The notes under the pieces: model-generated | What the model was told of the DNA's origin: nothing | The model's database searches: none | The model's input: only the letters and a program-made list of their open reading frames with translations | Source of the DNA: PALSA-350 sp963794165 | Lineage (GTDB): Bacteria; Acidobacteriota; Terriglobia; Terriglobales; Acidobacteriaceae | NCBI GenBank assembly: GCA_963794165.1 | Contig: CAWCCT010000007.1 | Coordinates: 124,001 to 188,000 of the forward strand | DNA length: 64,000 nucleotides | Direction: 5' to 3' | Translations under genes and position numbers: made by a program | Shown: positions 26,967 to 35,783 of the stretch, piece after piece | Numbering within the stretch: position 1 is the stretch's first letter | How the letters are laid out: every line of letters starts with the position of its first letter

Positions 26967-29186
26967 TCAGGATTCTTCGTCGACCTGCACGTGCTTATGG
27001 GCTGAAGCGATGACCTTGTCTGCCGCTGCTGGGGGAACCACTTCATAGCGGGCCATTTCCATGTGGAAACTGCCCAGCCCCTGGGTAAGGGAAGTGAGCG
27101 TGGCGCCGTAACTTAGCATTTCGGCCATCGGGACTTCGGCCCGGATAACCGCAGTGCCTCGGCCGCTGCCCATACCTTGAACCCGGCCTCGCCGTCCCGT
27201 CAGATCTCCCATGAGGACACCGGTAAAGCCCTCCGGCGCCTCAATCTCCACCCGCATAAGCGGTTCCAGCAAAACCGGCCTGGATTGCTCCATGCAGTTG
27301 CGGAAGGCACGCCGCCCGGCCAGGCGGAAGGAGAGCTCATTCGAATCCACGTCATGGTAGCTGCCGTCGTAAAGCACAGCCCGGAAATCGACCATGGGAA
27401 ACCCGGCCAGCCAGCCATGGGCCGCCGCTTCCTGAATACCCTTCTCCACCGCGGGAATAAAGGTCTTGGGAATCGCTCCGCCGAAAATCTCGTTCACGAA
27501 TTCAAAGCCTGAGCCGAGCGGCAGGGGTTCCAGGCGGATCCAGCAGTCGCCAAACTGTCCGTGGCCTCCGCTCTGCTTTTTATGCCTGCCCTGGGCGTCA
27601 GCCTTGGCCCGGATCGTTTCCCGGTAAGGCACCTTGGGGGCCTTGAGCGTCACCTCGGTGTGGTAGCGGCGACGCAGCTTGTGCACGATGGACTCGATGT
27701 GCGGCTGGCCCGAACCGGCCAGCAGGAATTCATGAGTAGCATCATCGCGATAGAAGCGGACCATCAGGTCCTCCTCCATCAGCTTGTGCACCGCCGGCGC
27801 CAACTTCTCCTCATCGGCTCGGGTTTTAGGCTCGATGGCGTAAGTGACGGCTGGCTCAGGCATCGTCACCGGGTCAAAGTAAATCTCGTGGCCTGCATCC
27901 CCTAGCGTGTCGCCGGTAAAGGTCTCACGCAACTTGGCCACGGCGCCAATATCGCCGGCGTGCAGCTCGGCGATGGGCATTGCGGTCCGCCCTTGCATGA
28001 CCGTCAGGTGAGCCAGACGCTCCGCGTTGCGGTGGGTGTAATTGGTGACGGTGACGTCGCTTTTGCCGATCCCGGAAAAAACCTTGAAGAAAGAGATCCT
28101 CCCAGCAAAAGGATCAGACATGGTCTTGAAGACGTACATCGACAGCGGTTCGCGATCATCCACCTTGCGCAACACCATCTCTGCCACCGGATCGGCGTCG
28201 CTGGGCGGAGCAATGTCCCCGTTGAGCCCATCTGTAGCCGGCTGCTTCCCGGCAACGGACGGCTTGGTGCGGCGGCCTGCGGATTCCACCGCTCCCCGGG
28301 CAGCTACAGGAACGCGCTCCACCGGCGCCGGCGCGTAAACTTCGAGGAAATCCAGCAGGTGGTCGCTGCCAACGTTCCTCAGGCCGCTCGCAAAGAGCAC
28401 GGGGAAGATGCGGTCTTCGCGAATGGCCTCGTGGAGAGCGACGATGAGGTGTTCTTGAGGGATGGTGCCTTCGCGGAAATACTCCTCCATCAATTCGTCT
28501 TTGCCCTCGGCTACCAACTCGACCAGGTCCTGGTGGGCGGCTGTGGCTTCCTCGCGAAGACGTACTGGGATCTCGGAAAGGCGTCCGCACCCGGTACCGT
28601 CCGGCTCGTAGACGAAGGCCTCCATGGTCACCAGGTCCACCACTCCGCGGAAGATCGGATTTTGTCCAGTACCTTCGAGAATGGGCAGCTGCACCGGAAC
28701 TACCTGGCGCCCAAAAGCTTCGCGCAACGCGTTCATGGTGCGTTCGCGATCGGCGCGAGGATGATCCATCTGGTTGACCACGATGGCCCGCGGCAGGTTA
28801 AATTCTTCGCCGAACTTCCATACCCGCCGGGTCATGGCCTCGACGCCACAAGCTGCGTTGACCACGAGCAGGGCCGCTTCTACCGGCAGCAATGCTGCTC
28901 GTGCCTCATGCACGAACATGGGAAAGCCTGGAGTATCTACAAAATTAATCTTTACGTTGTGCCACTCAGCGAATGCCAAGGCATTCTGCATGGTTGTCCG
29001 CCGGGCTACATCCTCTTCGTCGTATGCGGTTACGGCGCTGCCGTCATCCACCCGGCCCAGTCTCTCGGTCATTTTGGCGGCTTGCAGAAGAGCGGAGATC
29101 AAAGTTGTTTTGCCGCAGTGGGCATGACCCACCAAGGCCACGTTGCGAATGTCCTGTCCTTGATAGACTTTCAATGCACGAACCAT
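26967..29186 (-). CDS. Elongation factor G-like GTPase (EF-G paralogue)
   Basis: 739 residues. ATG (complement of 29184-29186) is used because TTGGAG lies nine bases upstream; another ATG three codons earlier abuts that site. The G domain has GHAHCGKT (P-loop) and DTPGFP, and EF-G domains II-V follow. Two features set it apart from housekeeping EF-G: the guanine-specificity motif reads NQMD where NKxD is usual, and a hydrophilic insert of about 45 residues lies between the G domain and domain II. Such paralogues (EF-G2 or FusA2 type) have uncertain roles, possibly in ribosome recycling or stress. No ribosomal-protein operon surrounds it. Confidence 0.88.
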   Translation of the reverse strand: MVRALKVYQGQDIRNVALVGHAHCGKTTLISALLQAAKMTERLGRVDDGSAVTAYDEEDVARRTTMQNALAFAEWHNVKINFVDTPGFPMFVHEARAALLPVEAALLVVNAACGVEAMTRRVWKFGEEFNLPRAIVVNQMDHPRADRERTMNALREAFGRQVVPVQLPILEGTGQNPIFRGVVDLVTMEAFVYEPDGTGCGRLSEIPVRLREEATAAHQDLVELVAEGKDELMEEYFREGTIPQEHLIVALHEAIREDRIFPVLFASGLRNVGSDHLLDFLEVYAPAPVERVPVAARGAVESAGRRTKPSVAGKQPATDGLNGDIAPPSDADPVAEMVLRKVDDREPLSMYVFKTMSDPFAGRISFFKVFSGIGKSDVTVTNYTHRNAERLAHLTVMQGRTAMPIAELHAGDIGAVAKLRETFTGDTLGDAGHEIYFDPVTMPEPAVTYAIEPKTRADEEKLAPAVHKLMEEDLMVRFYRDDATHEFLLAGSGQPHIESIVHKLRRRYHTEVTLKAPKVPYRETIRAKADAQGRHKKQSGGHGQFGDCWIRLEPLPLGSGFEFVNEIFGGAIPKTFIPAVEKGIQEAAAHGWLAGFPMVDFRAVLYDGSYHDVDSNELSFRLAGRRAFRNCMEQSRPVLLEPLMRVEIEAPEGFTGVLMGDLTGRRGRVQGMGSGRGTAVIRAEVPMAEMLSYGATLTSLTQGLGSFHMEMARYEVVPPAAADKVIASAHKHVQVDEES

Positions 29187-29357
29187 TCCGGACATCTCCA
29201 ATTACGGTCGGTACGCTGCCAGGGAGCGCTTCGGTAGGCCATCGCCCCCCGAGTCCGAGAAGAAGGCAAGACGCAGACCTGATTTTCCATGCATACGAGC
29301 GGCCTGCTTCGTTTGCGGGAACCGAGTGTAGCACAGTGATCACGCATCTTACTTTGC

Positions 29358-29555
29358 TTATCGGCGATTGAGCTCCGCTCGTTGCCGGCGCAGGTTCCAG
29401 GCAAAGATCCCCACCCGCAATATCAGGATCACCAGCAGGGCTACGGCCAAGGCTGCCGATTGGCCGTGTATTCCGCGGCGTAGCAGGAAAGCCAGCGCTC
29501 CCAGGACGGCGATCACGAAGACCCCAAACGTTAGCCACTCCGCGCGATTCTTCAT
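29358..29555 (-). CDS. Small two-helix membrane protein, 65 residues
   Basis: Begins MKNRAEWLTFGVFVIAVLGA, with hydrophobic segments at about 8-25 and 33-52 and a basic Arg-rich tail (LRRQRAELNRR) expected in the cytoplasm. It lies 9 bp downstream of the 71-residue membrane protein gene, so the two are probably expressed together. No family is recognised. Function is unknown. Confidence 0.65.
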   Translation of the reverse strand: MKNRAEWLTFGVFVIAVLGALAFLLRRGIHGQSAALAVALLVILILRVGIFAWNLRRQRAELNRR

Positions 29556-29564
29556 ATCACTCCC

Positions 29565-29780
29565 TTAGTCTCTCCGCGACAGCCGCACGTAGATGACAAT
29601 GGCAAGTCCGGCGAAAACTCCCATGGCGACCATGGCGCTTAGCTGAAAGCGAAAGAGCACGGTCCCTGCGCTTGGTGGGTGCGCGCCAGGTAGCACGGCT
29701 TCCAGCAAAACAAAGGCGGCCAAGCCAGCCAGGCCCGCTCCAATCAGGCTGACTGCGATCTTCAACGTTGCGCGTTGCAT
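29565..29780 (-). CDS. Small two-helix membrane protein, 71 residues
   Basis: Begins MQRATLKIAVSLIGAGLAGL, with helices at about 7-30 and 44-65 and a basic end (RLSRRD). It is first in a two-gene unit with the 65-residue protein and divergent from the DsbA-like gene, whose start is about 85 bp away. No family is recognised. Confidence 0.62.
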   Translation of the reverse strand: MQRATLKIAVSLIGAGLAGLAAFVLLEAVLPGAHPPSAGTVLFRFQLSAMVAMGVFAGLAIVIYVRLSRRD

Positions 29781-29866
29781 CGCCCACCGGAAGCCAGCAT
29801 CATATCAGCCGCCAACCATTACAATTAATAGGAATGAAGGTTGGAAGAGTGAAGGGCAAAGAAACC

Positions 29867-30589
29867 ATGTACGCAGATCCAAATCCGCACCCGAAGCGGC
29901 TCCCTATGGCGGCGTTGCTGCTGGTAGGTGCTCTTACGGCGCAATTTGCCGGGGGGCAGAACGCAACGACGGTCCATGATCCCGCGGCTCTCAAGCCCCC
30001 AGCCGGCGCTCACGTGGCAATCGTTGAGTTTGAAGACATGGAGTGCCCTGATTGTGCCCGCGCCAATCCTCTGCTTAAGGATGCCGCGGCTCAGTACCAT
30101 ATTCCCTGGGTGCGTCATGATTTTCCGTTGCCTTTTCACGCCTGGAGTTTTGACGCTGCGGTGTATGCGCGCTGGTTCGACACCAAGTCGAAGAAGATTG
30201 GCGACGAGTTTCGCGATGCTGTTTTTTCCAATCAGAACCTGATTGATGCAGCGGGCGAGACTTCTCCGGAGACTCCGGCTGGGCCGACTACGGCCGCCGC
30301 AGCCGCGATCCACAATTTTGCCGAAAAATTCGCCCAGGAACACGGCTTGGCGCTTCCCTTCGTGGTGGACCCGCAAAAGAAGCTGGCGGCAGAGGTCCAG
30401 GCGGATATCGATCTCGGCAAGCGCATTGGCATCGAGCACACGCCGACTATTTGGGTAGTCACTAACAAGACGAACGGAGTTCCTTTTGTTGAGGTAGTGG
30501 ACCGTCAGCGACTCTATCAGATCATCGACCAGGCGCTGGCCGAAACCAAGGGCCAGACCGCGCCCGCCCACCACGGTACAGGCGAGTGA
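29867..30589 (+). CDS. DsbA-like thioredoxin-fold protein, exported
   Basis: 240 residues from ATG 29867, with GAAGGG ten bases upstream; ATG 29834 is an alternative. Residues about 10-35 are a signal peptide (LPMAALLLVGALTAQFAGG). The active site is CPDC in EFEDMECPDCARAN, and the cis-proline loop is HTPTIW. It belongs to the DsbA/Thioredoxin_4 group, acting in periplasmic thiol-disulphide exchange. The CPDC dipeptide is less common than CPHC, so redox behaviour may differ. An Ala/Pro/His tail ends the protein. A family B repeat follows. Confidence 0.85.
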   Translation: MYADPNPHPKRLPMAALLLVGALTAQFAGGQNATTVHDPAALKPPAGAHVAIVEFEDMECPDCARANPLLKDAAAQYHIPWVRHDFPLPFHAWSFDAAVYARWFDTKSKKIGDEFRDAVFSNQNLIDAAGETSPETPAGPTTAAAAAIHNFAEKFAQEHGLALPFVVDPQKKLAAEVQADIDLGKRIGIEHTPTIWVVTNKTNGVPFVEVVDRQRLYQIIDQALAETKGQTAPAHHGTGE

Positions 30590-30617
30590 CGGGTCCGGGC
30601 TAAATAGACTACGAAAA

Positions 30618-30803
30618 ACGCTTTGGACGAAGGGCACGGCTTCAGCCGTGCCGCACCGTGCTAGGACAGATGAGGGCTTTAGCCCCTGAGGTACGTCTTT
30701 TTCAAAGCTTTAAGCCCCCAAAAGCGTACCTCAGCGGCTAAAGCCGAGCCTCGAGCAGGGGCACCTACGGCACGGCTGAAGCCATGCCCTTCGTACAAAG
30801 CGT
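30618..30803. repeat. Family B palindromic repeat pair, copy 2
   Basis: The outer arm ACGCTTTG...GACGAAGGGCACGG starts at 30618 and its inverse (TGCCCTTCGT...ACAAAGCGT) ends at 30803. Inner GGGCTTTAGCCCCTGAGGTACG and CGTACCTCAGCGGCTAAAG match copies 1 and 3. It lies between the convergent DsbA-like and radical-SAM genes. Confidence 0.85.
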
Positions 30804-30829
30804 CTTTCGTCTCACCAAACCTGGCGGCC

Positions 30830-31888
30830 TCAGGTCTGAATTTTAATCAGTTGTTCCGGCGTGGTTTGGCGGGTCTGAGGAGCGCGCCAGTGGTCGATGT
30901 AGGAAATTTGGTGCACGCAGGAAACAGTGCAGTGCGGGGCACAGCTCTTTTCGGTCAGGTATTCCCGTTTTAGGTCGGCTTTGGTGTATTGCGCCAGCGG
31001 GACCCCAGGATATCCGCGCTGCTGGGAGCAATAATGCACCAGACCTTCTTCACAGACATATAGGAAACGTGAGCCGGCTCGGCAGCGCCAGTCATTTGGC
31101 TCCGCATTGGCAATTGCTTCCTGAAACTTGTTGAAGCGGGAGTAGTTTTTCTTGGCCATGGCGGCCATCTCGTAATAGACCCGCCGCTCTTCGTCTTTCA
31201 GGGCTTTCAGCTGGCCTTCCCCGTCATGGATAATGCCGATGGTCGAAGTAAACCCCAGTTGCAAAGCGCGTTTGCCAATCACCAGTGCGTCCTGGGGATT
31301 CTTGATGCCTCCGCCAACCACGGAGTTGATATTCACGTGGAACCGGGCATAGCGAGAGAGAAACTCCAATTTCTTGTCCAGAACCTTGAGGCTTTTCTTG
31401 GAAATCTCATCCGGCTCAATGTTGTCGATGGAGATCTGCATGTGATCAAGACCGGCGCGGTTCAAGCGCTCGATCCGCTCCGGCATGAGCAGGTATCCGT
31501 TGGTGATCATGCCGGCGACCCGCCCATGGCGGCGGATACGAGCGATGATCCCGTCCAGTTCGGGGTGGGTGAGCGGCTCGCCCCCGGAGATGGTAATGAT
31601 GCTGGAGCCCAGAGCGGCCAAATGATCGATGCGCCGCACCATCTCTTCCAGCGGCACGGGCTTGGAAACCTTGTCGTACTCGTTGCAATAGGCGCAGGAG
31701 AGATTGCAGAAGCGCATGGGCACAATTTGCGCCATTACAACGTGCCGCGTCGAAGCGAGAGCATGCCCCACCACCGCCAACTCGCGCACTTTGCGCCGCG
31801 CCGCCGTGACCCTTGTTTTCCAGGGGGGTGTTTGCTTCTGTAGCATCTGCTGATATTCAATCACAGCGCGCGCGGGGCCGCGAGTCAT
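30830..31888 (-). CDS. Radical SAM protein with C-terminal auxiliary Cys region
   Basis: 352 residues. The CNLSCAYC motif binds the radical-SAM 4Fe-4S cluster, and ISGGEPL is the SAM-binding GGE motif. The C-terminal part has further cysteines (CRAGSRFLYVC, YCSQQRG, CAPHCTVSC), as in SPASM-type or HpnH-like proteins that hold extra clusters. Such enzymes modify peptides, lipids or cofactors; the substrate here is unknown. The gene lies 59 bp downstream of the double-PDZ gene in a four-gene minus-strand cluster headed by an ECF sigma factor. Confidence 0.85.
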   Translation of the reverse strand: MTRGPARAVIEYQQMLQKQTPPWKTRVTAARRKVRELAVVGHALASTRHVVMAQIVPMRFCNLSCAYCNEYDKVSKPVPLEEMVRRIDHLAALGSSIITISGGEPLTHPELDGIIARIRRHGRVAGMITNGYLLMPERIERLNRAGLDHMQISIDNIEPDEISKKSLKVLDKKLEFLSRYARFHVNINSVVGGGIKNPQDALVIGKRALQLGFTSTIGIIHDGEGQLKALKDEERRVYYEMAAMAKKNYSRFNKFQEAIANAEPNDWRCRAGSRFLYVCEEGLVHYCSQQRGYPGVPLAQYTKADLKREYLTEKSCAPHCTVSCVHQISYIDHWRAPQTRQTTPEQLIKIQT

Positions 31889-31947
31889 CGGGAAGGAACG
31901 GGGATTATCTTCGCCTGAGCGGTGTCTTAACGCGGGTGGACGACGCT

Positions 31948-32829
31948 TTACTTATTCTTCGGCTTTCCGGCGCTCATGGTCAGGACCTGCTCCTGCTTAT
32001 TGCGCATGACCGTGACCTGTACCATTTGCCCACGATGGCTATGGATCGCCTTGAGCCAGTCGTTGCGGCTCGTCATCTGCGCTGACTCCACCTTCACCAC
32101 CACATCTCCGGCCTTCAGGCCAGCTCGTGCCGCGGGGCTTTGAAAATCCACATTTTCTACCAGCAACCCCGTGCCGCTGCGCACCCCGAAGTAGTCAGCT
32201 AACTGCTTTTGGACCGGGTTCACATCCGCGCCCACATACAGATTCTTTGAACTCAAGTCCAGAAAGCCGGGGACGGGTGGACGGCTAGGGACAAAGGTCG
32301 AGGCTATCCCGCTGCGAGGCGATGAGCTCTTGGGCGGTGCGCTCTGCGGCGGTGGAGTTGGATCGGGAACGGTCCAGTGCTCGGACCATGCTTTCGCCCC
32401 CAGCGCTGCGCCGTCGCAAAGCTGTACGGTGACGTTGATCGGGTTGCCATCGCGGCTGACGAGTAAACTGATGGTGCGTCCTGATGGCATCTCTCGCAGC
32501 CGGCGGCGCAGTTGCTCGACGTTGTCAAACGACTGGCCATCGAGCTGAAGAATCACGTCGTGGACCTTCAGAAGGCCAGACTTGCCCGCGGGAGCGTCAT
32601 GGTCCACCATGGTCACTTCGGCGCCGTGAGCATCCTTCAGGCGCAGCGCACTGATCCGGTCGGGGTCGATCTCTTTTAAATCCACTCCCAGGTAGCCTTG
32701 CGCGCTGTACAGCAGAAATTCGGGGCCGGCAAACACTGTCACACTCATCGAGCTGCCCAGCGCGCAGCCGGGATAAGCGCTCAGAAAACCAACCATCGCC
32801 AGCGAACCCATCATCGGAAAGTACTTCAT
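31948..32829 (-). CDS. Exported double-PDZ protein without protease domain
   Basis: 293 residues with a signal peptide (MKYFPMMGSLAMVGFLSAYPGCA). The first PDZ, at about 42-115, has YLGVDL and DVILQLDGQSF. The second, at about 195-290, has GTGLLVENVDFQSPAARAGLKAGDVVVKV. There is no trypsin-like triad, so this is a peptide-binding adaptor, not an HtrA-type protease. It sits in a cluster with sigma, anti-sigma and radical-SAM genes, where it could sense or present misfolded envelope proteins. That role is inference. Confidence 0.82.
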   Translation of the reverse strand: MKYFPMMGSLAMVGFLSAYPGCALGSSMSVTVFAGPEFLLYSAQGYLGVDLKEIDPDRISALRLKDAHGAEVTMVDHDAPAGKSGLLKVHDVILQLDGQSFDNVEQLRRRLREMPSGRTISLLVSRDGNPINVTVQLCDGAALGAKAWSEHWTVPDPTPPPQSAPPKSSSPRSGIASTFVPSRPPVPGFLDLSSKNLYVGADVNPVQKQLADYFGVRSGTGLLVENVDFQSPAARAGLKAGDVVVKVESAQMTSRNDWLKAIHSHRGQMVQVTVMRNKQEQVLTMSAGKPKNK

Positions 32830-32886
32830 CGGAGATCTCCCAGGGCTACCAAGCTGAGACTTGCCGTATCAAAAATAACTCCCAAG

Positions 32887-33828
32887 CTACTGTATCTGAG
32901 GGAATTCGTCCAAAGCTTCCTGGGAGACGGTTCGAATGTGAGGATTGTCGTCCTGCGAGGCCACGGTGTGCAATACTTCGCGGACGCTGCTATCGGCCTC
33001 GACCGGTTGCAGCACCTCAATGGCCCGCGAACGTACCGTGGCGTCAGGATCAGCCATGAGTGCTTCCAGCACCGCGTCACGCACTCGCATGTCTTGGGCG
33101 ACGTAAGGTTGAAGGCCATCCAGGGCTTTCAGCCGCACCTCGTTGCTTTTGTCGTATCGTAAGGCCACTAGCAAGCTCTGGCGAATCGGGCCGCCGTCAC
33201 ATTGGTGCCCAGCCCCACATTCTTCCGCCAGCAGGCTAACCGAATTTTGCTGCACCCCAGGGTTCACCGGGCTTTGCGCGCCCAGCAGGAGGAGCTCCCG
33301 TATCCGCTTGTCATCGAGAGATCCCTGGGCTGTTTCCGGGACCAGGCGATTGAAGTGCACTTCTACATTCTCGGTGTGCGGCTCGCGGACAATGCCGGTG
33401 ACGTTGGCGATCTTGCCTTCGGCCTCGATTACGCTGTCCATCGGACGATGGCTGCGGGCTGCGAACTGGTAGCCGCCAAAGCTCCCGGCGCCTAAGCCCA
33501 GGACTAGCAGCGCAGAGGCCGCGACCGGTGCCCGCCCGAGCATGTGGACGCCTCGGAAAATAGATTGCTGCACCCGCATCAGCCAGCCACTGCGCGGCAT
33601 GCTGTCCAATGCTTCTTCCAGCCGCATGCGCGCCTGGGTCAGCATGTTGGCTGAAGGCTCCAGGGCGGGCGCCAGCGCCATTGCCTGCTGGAGCGCCTGT
33701 ACGGCTGCAAACTCTTCCTGACAGCGCTTGCAGGCCGCTAGATGACCTTCCAACGCATGACACTGATCGTCAGGAAGCTCTCCATACGCAAAGAGAGCTA
33801 TCTGCTGTTGGGCCAGTTCGCAGTCCAT
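32887..33828 (-). CDS. Zinc-type anti-sigma factor with HEAT repeats
   Basis: 313 residues. The N-terminus is a zinc anti-sigma domain with His29, Cys33 and Cys36 (HLAACKRC). One transmembrane helix lies near residues 100-125 (VAASALLVLGLGAGSFGGY). The C-terminal 100 residues are HEAT-like helical repeats (NEVRLKALDGLQPYVAQD, ATVRSRAIEVLQPV), presumably outside the membrane. It would hold the adjacent ECF sigma factor inactive until a signal reaches the outer part. The HEAT sensor is less usual for this class. It starts 13 bp after the sigma gene, so the two are one unit. Confidence 0.85.
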   Translation of the reverse strand: MDCELAQQQIALFAYGELPDDQCHALEGHLAACKRCQEEFAAVQALQQAMALAPALEPSANMLTQARMRLEEALDSMPRSGWLMRVQQSIFRGVHMLGRAPVAASALLVLGLGAGSFGGYQFAARSHRPMDSVIEAEGKIANVTGIVREPHTENVEVHFNRLVPETAQGSLDDKRIRELLLLGAQSPVNPGVQQNSVSLLAEECGAGHQCDGGPIRQSLLVALRYDKSNEVRLKALDGLQPYVAQDMRVRDAVLEALMADPDATVRSRAIEVLQPVEADSSVREVLHTVASQDDNPHIRTVSQEALDEFPQIQ

Positions 33829-33841
33829 TTGAAACCTCGCC

Positions 33842-34534
33842 TCACCGAATTGCCGCCAGATTTGCTCTTAATTTTCTCGTCGCGCGAAAGAGAGTGTTCT
33901 TGGCGGTCTCTTCCGTGGTGTTCAACATTTCACCGATTGTTCTTAATCTCAAGCCTTGGTAGTGCTTGAGCTCGAAAACCATGCGTTCCCGCGGGGTCAG
34001 GTGGCTCAGTGCCTCCTGGATCCGCTCCCCCAGCAGCTTGCGCTCCAACTCGCGCTCGGGATTCGCCATCGAGCGATCGTCGGAGATATTGCTCAGCAGG
34101 TCCATCTCCCCGCCGCTCGAATCAACCACGACCGATTGCTCTTCGCGGCGGGACTTGCGCCGGCGCAGATGATCGAGACACAGGTTGGTCACGATGCGGT
34201 AGATCCAGGTGTAGAAGGAACATTCAAAGCGAAAATTTGCCAGGTAGCGATAGGCCTTGAGGAAGGCTTCCTGGTGGATGTCCTGCGCATCCTGTTCGGA
34301 GCCGGTCAAGCGCAGGGCCAGCCGCAGAACGGGCTGGTCGTACTGGCGCACCAAGGCTTCGAAGGCAGTCCGCGAGCCTTTTTGGGCTTCGCGGATCAGC
34401 TCGGTTTCGGTGGCCCGACCCCACGCTTCGCTTGCCATGCCTGAGGAGGATTGTAACGTTCGCTTAGGAGCCCAGGCAGAGCTCCCAGCCTTGATTGATC
34501 CTTGTGAAGTAAAGCGAAGCGCGTCCGCCGGCAT
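33842..34534 (-). CDS. ECF RNA polymerase sigma factor, RpoE-like
   Basis: About 230 residues from ATG (complement of 34532-34534), which has GGGAG five bases upstream; ATG at the complement of 34436-34438 would give a more standard length of 198. Region 2 motifs (DAQDIHQEAFLKAYRYL, FYTWIYRIVTNLCLDHLRRRK) and region 4 (LTPRERMVFELKHYQGL, TEETAKNTLFRATRKL) are intact. It directs transcription of an envelope-stress-type regulon. The downstream anti-sigma, PDZ and radical-SAM genes follow on the same strand and may belong to its own regulon. Confidence 0.92.
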   Translation of the reverse strand: MPADALRFTSQGSIKAGSSAWAPKRTLQSSSGMASEAWGRATETELIREAQKGSRTAFEALVRQYDQPVLRLALRLTGSEQDAQDIHQEAFLKAYRYLANFRFECSFYTWIYRIVTNLCLDHLRRRKSRREEQSVVVDSSGGEMDLLSNISDDRSMANPERELERKLLGERIQEALSHLTPRERMVFELKHYQGLRLRTIGEMLNTTEETAKNTLFRATRKLRANLAAIR

Positions 34535-34624
34535 GATCGCTCCCAGGTACACACGTAACCGCTGTCCCTAAGACGTCGGGGTGCACGTTTGGTGAGCACG
34601 CCGGGGGCAAGTTAATCTCAGCCT

Positions 34625-35227
34625 ATGCCTCCTCAAGCCAACACTCCCGATGGCAGCTTTCGTGCTCCGGTATTCGATGGAATTGTCGCCTACTGCGATG
34701 GCGGGTCTCGCGGCAACCCAGGCCCAGCCGGCTTCGGCGTATACATCCAGGACTCGGCTGGGCGGGTGCTGGCCGAATTGAGCGAATATCTGGGAGTGCA
34801 CACCAACAACTTCGCGGAATATTCGGCACTTCTGGCCGCTCTCGACTTTGCCATTGTCAATGGGCACAGAAGCTTGCGCGTTATCTCCGACTCGGAACTC
34901 ATGGTCAAGCAGATGAAGGGCCAATATCGGGTAAACAGCCCCGAGCTCCGCCCGCTGTACGAGCAGGCTCGCCAGCGGGTCCCGCAGCTCGAGCACTTTC
35001 AGATCCAACACGTCCTGCGGGAGAAGAACCGCCATGCCGACCGGCTGGCAAACCTGGCCATGGATCGCGGCATGGGCAGGGCGCCGGCTGCGAGCCCTGC
35101 CCCCAAGGCCGCGCCTGCCCCGTCCGCCGGCCCGGTCATGCTTCGCGGCTTGGTGAAGGGCGGGGTGGTACACGTTCTTGGTGGGGAGCTGCCCGACGGC
35201 ATCTTCGTCAAAGTGATTCCCGAGTGA
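34625..35227 (+). CDS. Ribonuclease HI-family protein with C-terminal extension
   Basis: 200 residues. The RNase H core (about 18-145) has the acidic residues in place: YCDGGSRGNPGPAGFG, NNFAEYSAL, ISDSELMVKQM and NRHADRLAN. It is the compact type without the basic protrusion, like RNase HI homologues of archaea and Actinobacteria, and would cleave RNA in RNA-DNA hybrids. After an Ala/Pro linker there is a separate small C-terminal piece (about 168-200) of unknown function. A solitary family A repeat begins just after the stop codon. Confidence 0.88.
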   Translation: MPPQANTPDGSFRAPVFDGIVAYCDGGSRGNPGPAGFGVYIQDSAGRVLAELSEYLGVHTNNFAEYSALLAALDFAIVNGHRSLRVISDSELMVKQMKGQYRVNSPELRPLYEQARQRVPQLEHFQIQHVLREKNRHADRLANLAMDRGMGRAPAASPAPKAAPAPSAGPVMLRGLVKGGVVHVLGGELPDGIFVKVIPE

Positions 35228-35228
35228 T

Positions 35229-35257
35229 GGGCTACATTCAACCGTCCCTGCGGGACT
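35229..35257. repeat. Solitary family A repeat module
   Basis: GGGCTACATTCAACCGTCCC followed by TGCGGGACT, one arm of the unit seen at 1835-2041. Its CCCAGGAC stem is cut off exactly where the RNase H stop codon (TGA 35225-35227) lies, so the repeat appears to have been truncated against the gene. Confidence 0.7.
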
Positions 35258-35282
35258 GAATTTGGAAGAGCCTCCGGGTTAA

Positions 35283-35747
35283 CTAGGCCAGCGCGGCCTT
35301 TACCATTTCACTCACCACCCGGCCATCAGCCCTGAGGCCGTCGGCCTTGATCCGCACCTGAACTGCCTTCATTACCGTCCCCATGTCCTTCGCTCCCAAC
35401 TGGGCTCCCTGCGCCCGCAACTCAGCCAGGGTTGAGGTAACCAGCTGGCGCAGCTCATCGTCCCCGGCCGCCTTGGGCATGTACTCCTCAATGACCGTAA
35501 TTTCAGCTGCTTCCTTTTCCGCCAGCTCCGGGCGGTTCCCCTTGGTGAATTGCTCGATCGAATCCCTTCGCTGCTTAATCAAGGTAGTTAATACCTGCAC
35601 CGCCTGCTCGTCGGTTACCGGTGAGCGCTGGTCTATCTCCTTGTTTTTCAATGCGGCTTTGACCATGCGCAGAGTCGACAACCGCTCCACCGCCCGCTGC
35701 TTCATGGCCCCAACCATGTCTTGATGGATTTTGTCTACCAGGCTCAT
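35283..35747 (-). CDS. GatB/YqeY domain protein
   Basis: 154 residues with the YqeY pattern: a helical start (MSLVDKIHQDMVGAMKQR), RLSTLRMVKAALKNKEI, and the conserved C-terminal block AKDMGTVMKAVQ. The domain resembles the tRNA-binding tail of the amidotransferase subunit GatB and probably binds tRNA. Stand-alone copies occur widely, often near rpsU. No rpsU is here. It is divergent from the aminotransferase gene with only 36 bp between starts, so the two promoters must overlap. Confidence 0.9.
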   Translation of the reverse strand: MSLVDKIHQDMVGAMKQRAVERLSTLRMVKAALKNKEIDQRSPVTDEQAVQVLTTLIKQRRDSIEQFTKGNRPELAEKEAAEITVIEEYMPKAAGDDELRQLVTSTLAELRAQGAQLGAKDMGTVMKAVQVRIKADGLRADGRVVSEMVKAALA

Positions 35748-35783
35748 ACGCCTCCAGAACTCCGACTTTATTACAATGGGAGC

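Noticed and set aside
27960..29237. Long open frame antisense to the EF-G-like gene (425 codons)
   Set aside because: Explained by codon bias of the GC-rich gene on the other strand.
31948..32829. HtrA/DegP protease
   Set aside because: Two PDZ domains are present but the trypsin-like domain and its Ser-His-Asp residues are absent.
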